From contig CAIIXF020000007.1 of assembly GCA_903813345.2 (NCBI GenBank), positions 18,215,564-18,279,563 on the forward strand: a stretch of DNA of 64,000 bases, read 5' to 3'. Shown in pieces: positions 54,532 through 64,000 of this stretch (its first letter is position 1; each line of letters begins with the position of its first letter). The position numbers and the translations under genes were made by a program. The notes under the pieces are model-generated. The model was not told the origin of the DNA. It made no database searches and saw only the letters and a list, made by a program, of their open reading frames with translations. The DNA is from Owenia fusiformis (lineage: Eukaryota > Annelida > Polychaeta > Sabellida > Oweniidae).

Positions 54532-57500
54532 TCTACTTTAACAAATTTTAAATTTTAAAGAGGAGAAGGAATATTGAGATTCAACAGCCTTGTATACACA
54601 CTGAGCTACAACCGAGATTATTATATAACCTTAAAAGATGACTGGACGGATTATCTTGTACTGACATGTAATCATACTGAGTTCCCTGTCACAATTTCCA
54701 TTAAGTCTGTCTAGACCTATGATTGGCAACTAGTATTAATCCTATTATCAGGATTTAGACTCATCCACTAAAAATAATAACTGCCTAAATACACCATAGC
54801 CATAAAAAATGCATTAAAATGTCATTATTTCAAAGTGTTCAGGATTCTTATAGTTCAGTTATTGTGTTTTAATATGCCTTATAACAATATTAACTTTTTT
54901 AGTAAGTGCACTGTAAAATGTAGGTACAAATGTATCTCATAGCCCACCAACAGAACCCATTCTGATCAGTGTATTCCTTCAGTGACTCCAACACCTTGAT
55001 GGATCAAGATGACCAGAACCTGACTGACCCAACAAGCCAGATAATTGTTAAACATTGAATTTAGTACTGTTGTATCTTGTACACAATAAGTATTGTAGTC
55101 ACAGGAGATATTATACTATTGTACACATGGTAAAGATATTTCCCTTTCTTGGTGTGACTCATATTTTGCCTCAATTTATATCCAAGATTGCAGCATAAAG
55201 CATTTGTTATCTTTCCAATTTATTCTTACATGTACTGTAAGCTTTAGACACCTCAAAATATCTCTAAAATGTATCCCCTTCGTTCTATCTGATATGGCTC
55301 TTTGAAGGTTGATGTATTTTGTATACTACAAGAGCCTATAGTTAAAAATAAAGAATTACAAATCTTACTAATGTGCATTGATCAGACACTACTCATTCTA
55401 TACACAGAAAAAGAAAAAAAGTACATACCAATCTGTTCTTCATTTATATTGTTGATGATTAATATGATAAAGGAGATTATATGTTGATGATTAAAAGTGC
55501 TATTGTTTATCACAATAATCAAACTCATTTGTGATTTCATGAAATGTTATTTCAAATTTTATGATCAAAAAATATTTTAGCGTCCTTGTCTTACCTTGCA
55601 AGTTGTTCTTAAATATTCCACTCGTTTAGACCTACCACATTCAAAATATTGAGCACTTCATCTTTTTTTCACTCAATTTGACACTTAAAAAATTTATACA
55701 CTGTTCAACCTACATATAAAGTTCACTTTTTTCGCCAAAGCTCAGCTTCTAATAAAAGTAATTTTTCTAAGAAATATATTTAACTGAATTTGTCGATTCA
55801 TTGATCTCTCAAATGTTCCCTGTGAATGTCTGCTAGGAAAAACTATTAAAGCATTAATACCCGCTGGGTTAAAAAACATTGATCCAAACCTACCAGTACT
55901 TTATACCTTAGGATTTAGCCAGAGGCTTCAGCAATTCATGTCATTGATACATCACAATCTGAATTATTGCATGAGTGAGGGTTTAACATATATGGCTTCT
56001 TTGATGTTATGGGGTGTTAATATTGTAGACTTTCAGTCTAATATATTTAGCATGTAACATGCACATCATTTTTTCTTCAATCACAAGAAGATCAATGAGA
56101 TCGATGCCCCAAAACATTTAAATAGTTGTGAAATTACCCTGAATGCATTAGTTCACCACAAAGACTCTGACAATAACAAATGTTTTGATCTTCAAATTCA
56201 TCATTAACACTTTGAGTTTATTGCTAATTGACAAAAAAATAGCAATCCTCCAAAACCAAAGCTTGTGTGGAAAACAAATTTAGTCATTTTTTCAAATAAG
56301 GCCCACTTTCTGAGAATAAGACCAGTAATGAGGACGAGGTCCACTTTTACAAGTACCGTAAGTTTGATCTCAGGCATCAACTCTCGTATTGTTCTATTGT
56401 TGATTATTTTTATGTTAAGTTCACAATCTCCTAAAACATCTCCCTGTGATCTTTGTTGATCATGTTGATAGAGAATAAAGGAATAATGAAATGGTAATTC
56501 TCAGTGGTAATAAACTTCAATGAATTTCTGACTAACTACTCCTTTATTTTGCTGTTTGTTAAATGGGAATTTACTTTGAGCCCCTATACAAAAAGGTGGT
56601 ATTTTCAAAATAAAAAACACATTAATCGTTTTATTTGATCTCTTCCCTTTCACAGGCTTTCTATATGAAACTTTTCATGAATTATGTTAACTATGTAATA
56701 TCACGAATTGTGTTCCCTATATAAAATCTATTATATAATATCATGAATTATATTCCCTATGCCATATCATGAATATGTTCCCTAATGATGTACATGTATA
56801 TCATAATATTGCAAAACTTTTTCCCATAGTAACATAATAAAAGACAAATAATCTTTGTTATTTCGAAGAGGCAATGCACATCTTCATTGATTATAAATGA
56901 TTCATTAAGTGACTTACCAATTCTATATATTGTATACAGTGCAATGTTGTTTCAAAGTTTGCAGATGTGTCTTTCTTCCTCTGTGATATCCCAAAAGTGA
57001 ACTAAATTTACCCAGAATTTTTCAACTTAAATACTGAACTAACAGACTAATCACATTGTCTAATCCAGTCTCATTACAAAATTACTTTCAATATTTATCT
57101 AATTCTAGACATTATTTTTTTAAATCAAGTTAAAAAACTAAATATCTGAGAAATTAGCACATTTAAAGTGTCACTTCTAGTCTGTGTTCTCTAATCCCAA
57201 ATACTGTACTGGCATATATAACATTCAAAAGTCTAGTGTGTTCGTGCTAGACATTATAAAACCATCACAGAAGCCAAAATCCCTGGAAGCCAAAATGACT
57301 CAAATATTTGATCAAGTTTGAGTAAAGGAACTGATAATCTAATAAGTAAAAGCTAATTACATTTTTCACAAGTTTAATCTTATTCTATCGATTTCTGTGT
57401 GTTCAGTCAAATACAGACTTTTGTGGTTTTAATATTGTGATTGAATTTTACAGTGAAGAGAATTTCATCCTGAAATGAATATTTCAATCTAAGGATTCAT

Positions 57501-59031
57501 CTACGGATCAATGCTCAGCGATAAATGCTATGATCTGTAAATGCTATGATCTGTACCTTGTTTAGCTTCTATTGGTTACATAAGGAGGTTTTCATTGAAA
57601 TTTGTCAAAGGAGTGATATCTTCAAATCTGTGATATGATGGTACATGTACATATTAATCCCTGACATGTCTGATATGAAGCAATTAACACCCTGTCAACA
57701 CATACTTATAAAATCTCTTCAAATCTATGCTTATATTATATGAAGTAGGTATATTTATACCTTTTTTGTTTTAGACTATCATGGACCTACAGAATTTCTA
57801 TACAATCTGAATTTTTAAAGGTGTTTAAGTCTCAGATTTCATTTGTAGAGCATTAAAATAGCCTAATTTCACCTAAAATAGCATTCTTCAACTGATTAAG
57901 TCAGGTTTTAAGAGTTTCGTGCTATCGATTTTTTTTAATTTACTGAAAATAGAAAAAATTATTAAGTAGCAAACCAAAATAGCAAGTGTGTTTATTTTAT
58001 ATCAAAGTTAACCTGCAGTTCTAAACAAAGTGAATTACTTAACATATTTCTCTTTGTAAAAGGGATTTATTTATCACAGGTGCTTGTTTCAGTTAATCTT
58101 AGTTTCCTCTGTAATATCCAGGAAGACTCATTGGAAAGGGATTAGCAGTTAATCCACATGCTTAATACCCCTCATGTATGACAAGCACCATCCAGTAATT
58201 AGCAGCTTTGTGTTAATTCATTATGTAGATGAAAATAAATGTAAAATGTTATCAAATGAGGAATATAAATATAACTTTCTGATGAAATAACAATTTCAAT
58301 ATTGTTCCACCTGCTTCAAACATGGTACCCTAAATAAATTGGTTTACTTGTGATATAATATTTAGACATGGCAATATTTAGGCCCGTATTCAGGATTTGC
58401 CAATGGTGGGTTCACTATTTGAAAATTTCCTGGGGGTTCACATTTGACAACTTTGCCCCCAAAGATGCCCAAAATCACTGAAAAGTGCTCAGACTGGTGA
58501 AAATTTGCATGTTTTTGAAAGATTTTTGATTCACTCAAACTCCCCCCTTGGCTATGGGCCGCCCACAAACCCATTTCTCCATCCTTGGTCCAAGGGTATT
58601 TCACTTCTTTCCATGAATTTAAACATAAATAAAGGAGGATGCATTTATTTTCTAGTGTGGACATTTCTATGGACTTATGCCACCTCCATCCCCTCTGACA
58701 GAAACAATCATTGAGCTTCAGAGCTTCGTAAAAATTGAAACATTGTATATACCGACTGACTAACTCATGATAACCTCTTAACATGTAAATAAATGGCATA
58801 TTAATTATTTTCACTATCATCTACTTCAAAGCGACACAGACTTACCCCTGATATTCCGCAAAATGTATTTCCAGTCAATCCAATACAAGATCAATTGCAT
58901 CGCAAACATTTTCCATATTTCACGAAAATATAAATGTATCAACATTTCATGTATTACATGAACACATGAGACTCGTAGAGGTCTATATGATATCTGTCAT
59001 TTGTGATTACCTAGCTACTTTGCCTATATAT
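54532..59031. other. Non-coding stretch upstream of the Ly6-type gene
   Basis: AT-rich with no supported gene. A degenerate repeat with ATCATGAATTATATTCCCTAT-like units lies at about 56678-56785 and a 17-bp direct repeat (ATGCTATGATCTGTA) near 57528-57555. A 152-codon frame on the minus strand at 58362-58820 has no domain or splice support. A segment bounded by AG and GT near 56930-56993 is open in one frame, but nothing else supports it. Confidence 0.45.
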
Positions 59032-59532
59032 CAGGCCTGTCAACTGTCCCGCAATTTGCGTATTTGTCACGCATTTGCTGAAGAATTTGAAGTCACGCCA
59101 GCTTTTTTTGCGTGACACAAAATGTCACGCAAATACGCATTTTACCTGGTAATTGTCACGCAAATATGTTTCTGTAAAAAATTTTTCAAAATATGTTTAT
59201 GATACGGTAAAAATACGAACGTCGGAAAAAAACGAACGCAATTTGTTCGGATTTGTCACGCGAATCCCGTATATGTCACGCATGTTCATTGGAAATTTTC
59301 GTACCTCCCCCCCCCCCCCCCCCCCCCCCCCCCCGTTAACGACATCGCGAGCGTAGCGAGCGCGAAAAATTTGAGGTTATAAAAGTTTAGCAAAGGTGCT
59401 CAAACTTTGGCCAAAGGTGTTTAAAAGTTGGCCAAAGGTGTTCAAAATTTGGACAAAAGTGTTCAGATTTGGACTTCGGTGTCCAACATTTGTAAGTCAC
59501 TCATATTAGGTGGTCCCAAGTTGACAGCCCTG
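59032..59532. mobile_element. TIR element, copy 1, with ATATAT target duplication
   Basis: It starts CAGGCCTGTCAACT and ends with the inverted form AAGTTGACAGCCCTG. ATATAT lies on both sides (59026-59031 and 59533-59538). The interior has CGCAATTTGCGTATTTGTCA, repeated TGTCACGC motifs, a long C-run (about 59306-59334), then GCGAGCGTAGCGAGCGCG and four degenerate copies of AAGGTGTTCAAAATTTGG. No transposase. CAG ends and a 6-bp duplication suggest a hAT-like origin (inference). Confidence 0.88.
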
Positions 59533-59831
59533 ATATATGAACTGTGTGATATCAATGGGCAAACTTCGAGTGATTCTCAAGTGTTGGAGAAACAAAATGT
59601 GTTATCAGTAACAGTCAGTTATCCGGGTGTACAGTATTTGGATAATGTGTACATTAACTTTTGCAATGCTCTTTGAAAACAACTGAGCCCGAGGATTTGT
59701 AGATTTTTACATCCTTTTTCATGATGTATACAGAACTATTAAATGTTTAAATTGTATTCTATTTTCTGAATGTTTTCTTTAAATACTGTATATTATGGCT
59801 TGCTCTATTGATCATAAGAGGATGGCTATTA

Positions 59832-60074
59832 CAGGCCTGTCAACTGTCCCGCAATTTGCGTATTTGTCACGCATTTGCTGAAGAATTTGAAGTCACGCCA
59901 TTTATTTTTGCGTGACAGAAAATGTCACGCAAATACGCATTTTACCTGGTAATTGTCACGCAAAAATATTTCTGTAGAAAATTTTCTAAAAAAGATCGTC
60001 TACGTACGCATTTCGTTCGGACTTTTCACGCGAATTACGGATATGTCACGCATTCCGTTCGAATTTTCGTACCT

Positions 60075-60112
<38 letters not shown>

Positions 60113-60324
60113 TCCCCCCGTTGACGGATGTTTGAAATGCGAGCGTTACGAGCGCGAAAAATTTGAGGTGTTCAAAATTTGGCAAGATGTAATAAAATTT
60201 AAACCAAGGTGTTCAAAATTTGGATCAAGGTGTTCAGATTTGGACCAAGGTGTCCACATTTTGAAGGGAGGTGTTCAACATTTCCAAGTCACTCATGTTA
60301 GGTGTTCCCAAGTTGACAGGCCTG
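59832..60324. mobile_element. TIR element, copy 2, with CTATTA target duplication
   Basis: Same family and orientation as 59032-59532, collinear throughout, including the C-run (about 60077-60112, interrupted once after) and the AAGGTGTTCA-type repeats. It starts CAGGCCTGTCAACT and ends AGTTGACAGGCCTG. CTATTA flanks both sides exactly (59826-59831 and 60325-60330). A proline-rich open frame across the C-run is an artefact. Confidence 0.92.
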
Positions 60325-60330
60325 CTATTA

Positions 60331-61933
60331 TTGTGAGCTGGGAGAATGAATATGGGAGAATATTGAAGTTATTTTTGTTTTGTATTGATTGTATTCAAAC
60401 ACCAGGATCTCAATCCACTTTCACATTATATTCTGCTAAAGACACAAATTCTACATACTCCCTTCTTATATTATGTTACACTAAAACTGCAGTGAAATTT
60501 CTCTCTGAATCCATCCCCAATATCTAACTAACATTAAAGAGTTTCAAATGAGGCATCTTATCCCAATCTGTCAAATTCATTAAATTCAAATTCACCAGAT
60601 AAGCAACAGATAAAGTGATTAAAATTCCCTAAAGCAGATATTGAGGTGGTTTAATTTATCATGCACTAATTAGTGTCATTCAATATCCTTGTAGAACTCT
60701 GGGTGTGTTTTAATTAGTAATTAATAGGATTTCAAAGTCATGCCATTGTTTTAGGCAACAACACGTAGTTTCTGACAAACTTTATACTTTTCACCTTGGA
60801 CAATCATTCAGAAAAAGGCAAATTTTGATAAGGCAGATTTGACTGTTGAACAGCTAGGCATAACTGTACACTAAATAGTTCAAATATGAAACATTTTGCA
60901 TACTCCAAAAATGAAGTTTTAAAACCATTAATAACTTGTTATCACAAACTTCAAACACATATTTAACTTTTGTTTTTTTACCAAAGTACTAATACATGTT
61001 ATTTTGTAATTAATACCAATGAAAAAAAACATCAAATGTAGAATAGTGTCAAGTGTTTAAATGATATGTATACATATTATTGAAAACTGAAATCAGACTA
61101 GATCATTTTCAATTATGATGTGCCACGTTTTACCATGGGCTTTCAAGAGGCCCATGGTTTTACATAAATATAGATGGGAAAAGTGAGAAGAAAAATGAAC
61201 ACAAAATTCTAAAATCATCATTTTCATTGACAAGATTATTGAAACCCAAAAAGATTGAAACTGATTTTAATATCAGACAGTACATGCTAACCTTTTTTAA
61301 TCAAAGTTACCGTTCAATATCAGAGAGTTACCTTTTATATCACAATTACCTTTAAATATAACCTAGTAACCTTTTAATATCACACCTTTTGAGAGCACAC
61401 ACCTTACAATAGCACACAAATTCTCAGTTTTTTTGCAAATCACATTCTTTATATTCATTATATTTTATGACATTGAATATTGCTGATGGTAAGTTGGAAA
61501 ATAGCCAAGAATTTTTGAGAATAATGAAGTATCCAATTCACATTGGTTGAATGTGAATTGAGAATGTTATATGTGCAATTTGTGCAAGTAATGCTTTAAT
61601 TGTAAATAATATCTCAGATCTTAACATAGTTTCATTAGATAGTGCTGAGAGACAAGATTAAAGAAAACAATACATGTAATAAATTGCACACTACCTTGTA
61701 AAGTGTCAGTTTTAATGACTTCATCAATCAAATCTAAATTCATATCACATCTCCTGCACATACTGTTTATGTAATATTCCACAATATAGTGTTGCCTACA
61801 GCACTCTAGTCCTCAGATACAATATCATGATTTTGTGAAATTGAATGTCTATATGACCACAACATAAAATAATAGACGCTAACCACTGAATGCCGAACAC
61901 CATCACCAATTGCTGAACACAAACTACCAAACA
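60331..61933. other. Non-coding stretch
   Basis: AT-rich. TTACCTTTTAATATCA-like phrases repeat loosely at about 61305-61380. On the minus strand 61695-61753 is an open 59-nt segment bounded by AG and GT that could be a small exon. No gene could be assembled. Confidence 0.4.
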
Positions 61934-61993
61934 CTGTCCACAAAAAAGTTGGAGACTATGATCAATATGTCCCCACTTGTGGTGGTGACATAA
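61934..61993 (-). mobile_element. Fragment of the left end of the 36844-38880 TIR family
   Basis: Read on the minus strand it gives TTATGTCACCACC, an ACAAGTGG hairpin stem, GACATATTG and AGTCTCCAACTTTTTTGTGG, collinear with 36842-36903. The satellite array and right end are missing. Confidence 0.7.
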
Positions 61994-63413
61994 AAAGGAT
62001 TTTGACAAATCCAGGATATCAAATATAACTTACCAGAGGTGTGACACCCAGGAATGTATATCTGCTGGTTGCTAAGTACCGTAAGCTTCAAAGGTTTTCT
62101 CTCTCCCTCCACAATTCTATAACACTCTCAACCAGAACTGTAGATCTGCAACACAAAGCTGAATTAGTATCCAAGTATATTGTATAATTGTGTGAATCAA
62201 CACATGGACTTCCAACATGTTCCAAGAGAAGTCCAAAATCAACATTACCCCATAATGACCCATAAGGACCATAAGGATTTACAGATCCTAACAAAACATT
62301 TCTTGTTTTAGATGACCAAACACAAACAAAACTCTAATTGTTCTGCATCAAGATTCATTAACTCTATATTTTCTGAAGAATACCTCCAATGTGTCTCACC
62401 ATATGGAAGAGATGACAGCTAGAACAAGAGATGCAGTTGTGGTACAGCTAGATCCAAATACTAACTGACCAAAGGTCTCTTTGTTTTCTGAATTAAACTC
62501 TAGATTATCCTTTAAGTAGGTCTTTAATCCTTATCTGATCCATAAAGGAAATCTTAAAGTGTAGTTTGAATATTATACATGCACTCATTTGCTCCTAACT
62601 AAAATATCATACTAGACATATTAATTCCATGCTATTCCTCTCTACATTAATAAGAAAGAGAATGATTCTCTTGCTTTTCATAAAATCTCAAGAATTAACT
62701 TTATATATCATCATGTTCCTTGCTAAATCCACTTTATTTCCCATTGATATGCATCGTATGCAGGGAACACCATGATATTTTATTTGCTATAAAGCCCATC
62801 TAATGACATCTCTAGATTCTGTAAATGAATTTCTTAAACCAACACTCATCTGAATAAAACATGATATCAAAGGTGAAACAGAGTGGAAAATAGTGAAGCA
62901 AGCAATTGATGATACCAAATAATACTTACTCTGAAAATATGTCTATGTATGTTAGACTATGTATTTGTCAATAAGATTAAAAAAAACATTTTGGAATGTA
63001 GCAAATATAAATCAGGTATAGGTATTACATATCCAATAAAATTTCATCCACAAAAAAATTCAAACACAAGAATATTAAACAATTTTAAAACTTGAAATAA
63101 ATGTGAAGAACAACCACAATGTTTCAATAAAACATAAAAGATGAGACATGAAAGCATCTGACACAAAAACACAAAACACACACATTGAATATGCCGATTT
63201 ATTTGTATTGACTGTTCTTACCTCTATTCAATGTAGCATCTAGTATTTTATTTACTTCATGTTTACACCTGAAACAAGGAGTAAATAATGACGGATTTAT
63301 TTTTATTTCTTGATCTCTACTGTGCCTCAGTGTCCAGTTCTCACAAAAGAAAATAAACCCCTGCTCAGCGTTCATTTGATCCTCCTCACCCTATGCAGAC
63401 AGAGCCTGTGGGA
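61994..63413. other. Non-coding stretch, possible small exons on the minus strand
   Basis: 63222-63268 on the minus strand is a 47-nt segment preceded by a good acceptor (TTGTTTCAG) and followed by GTAAGAAC, open in one frame only. Nothing else in the stretch supports a gene. Confidence 0.35.
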
Positions 63414-64000
63414 AATATTGGGTGCGGCGCAAATGAGCGGAGGGTGCGGAGCTAACGGTCATTTTTGAATTTAAAATTGGGATATTTCTGAAACTAAGCC
63501 GTTTTGGGACTTCAAATATACCAAGATATGTGTATTTGACACCAAATATCAATAAAATTGTGAAAATAGTAGTGCAATTCATTTTATAGCGACGCAGTAT
63601 GCCTTAAACATTTCCCAGACCTATATATTTTGAGACTATCCTTTTAATACTGCGTCCCCAGCATTCATAAAAAATGGTGTTCAAGATACACTACCCATGC
63701 AAATTATTTTTGCATCTTGGAAGCCAGGCAGTATCTGTGTGATTTTATAAAAATTCGGAAATGTTCCTCAGATATGAGCCCCTCTAAATATTGGGTGCGG
63801 AGCTACGTTTATGGAGCTGCTCCGCACCCAATATTTAGAGGGGGCTCATATCTGAAGAACATTTCCGAATTTTTATAAAATCACACAGATACTGCCTGGC
63901 TTCCAAGATGCAAAAATAATTTGTATAGATAGTGCAACTTGAACACCATTTTTTATGAATGCTGGGGACTCAGTATTAAAAGGATGATTTCAAAATATAT
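63414..64000. mobile_element. Large palindromic (fold-back) element cut by the window edge
   Basis: From about 63622 to 63803 the sequence is repeated as reverse complement from 63819 to 64000, nearly perfectly, around a 15-base centre at about 63811. Paired blocks include GAGCCCCTCTAAATATTGGG with its complement, GAAATGTTCC, ATAAAATCACACAGATACTG and GCATTCATAAAAAATGGTGT. The left arm probably starts at about 63414, where TTGGGTGCGG occurs, so the right arm should extend about 200 bp beyond the window. GTGCGGAGC, repeated at the outer left and centre, may be the terminus motif. Confidence 0.85.

Noticed and set aside
56930-56993. Open segment between AG and GTAAGT on the minus strand
   Set aside because: Short, no similarity, and no partner exons in compatible phase.
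58362-58820. 152-codon minus-strand frame
   Set aside because: No recognisable domain, no splice signals consistent with a gene, and composition like the flanking non-coding DNA.
59922-60527. 201-codon frame with a proline run
   Set aside because: It crosses the C-run of a TIR element whose ends and target duplication are defined. The other copy does not keep the frame over the same length.
62040-62160. Minus-strand frame sharing LTVLS with the last exon of the Ly6-type gene
   Set aside because: The match is five residues, the cysteine pattern is absent and stops interrupt the possible exon frames.
62928-62932. Possible one-base exon (acceptor and donor one base apart) on the minus strand
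   Set aside because: It would fix the phase between the two small candidate exons nearby, but a single base flanked by AG and GT is expected by chance and nothing else supports it.

Overview
The window is animal nuclear DNA. It is AT-rich, with spliced genes whose introns have ordinary GT/AG borders and a high load of transposons and minisatellites. The two confidently identified conserved genes are an inhibitory SMAD and an N-myristoyltransferase, both bilaterian. The repeat content (inverted-repeat DNA elements, tandem arrays inside elements, a long-LTR Ty3/gypsy element) suggests a lophotrochozoan such as a mollusc. That placement is inference.

Layout. 1-29.8 kb has no recognisable exon. 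It holds minisatellites, an apparently intact 8.9-kb Ty3/gypsy LTR retrotransposon (4576-13461), a small TIR element inside a minisatellite (17062-17494), a promoter-like island (about 25060-25345) and a 746-bp fold-back element with an 8-bp target duplication (25853-26598). 29.9-33.4 kb (minus strand) carries the first three coding exons of a SMAD6/7-type inhibitory SMAD: MH1 domain, PPPPY linker, then linker. The MH2 exons were not found. Its upstream region has a palindromic SMAD site (GTCTAGAC) four bases from a CACGTG E-box. 36.1-39.2 kb is a poly(A)-tailed LINE fragment split by a TIR element full of AGGTCA-type repeats.

39.9-47.8 kb (plus strand) is a complete N-myristoyltransferase gene of 13 coding exons that joins into 496 codons. 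51.4-54.0 kb (minus strand) is a four-exon gene for a secreted, probably GPI-anchored, Ly6/uPAR-type three-finger protein of 175 residues. The rest to 64 kb is repeats: two copies of a 0.5-kb TIR family with exact 6-bp target duplications, and a large palindrome running off the right edge.

The most unusual signal is in the N-myristoyltransferase gene. Three splice sites have each been tandemly duplicated with the adjacent piece of exon: seven copies of the exon-3 acceptor (109-bp unit), five of the exon-6 donor (55-bp unit) and five of the exon-12 donor (about 132-bp unit). In each case only the copy touching the complete exon gives a full-length product.

The SMAD gene would act in feedback control of TGF-beta/BMP signalling, the NMT gene in protein lipidation, and the Ly6 gene at the cell surface. 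Nothing suggests they work together; they are simply neighbours.
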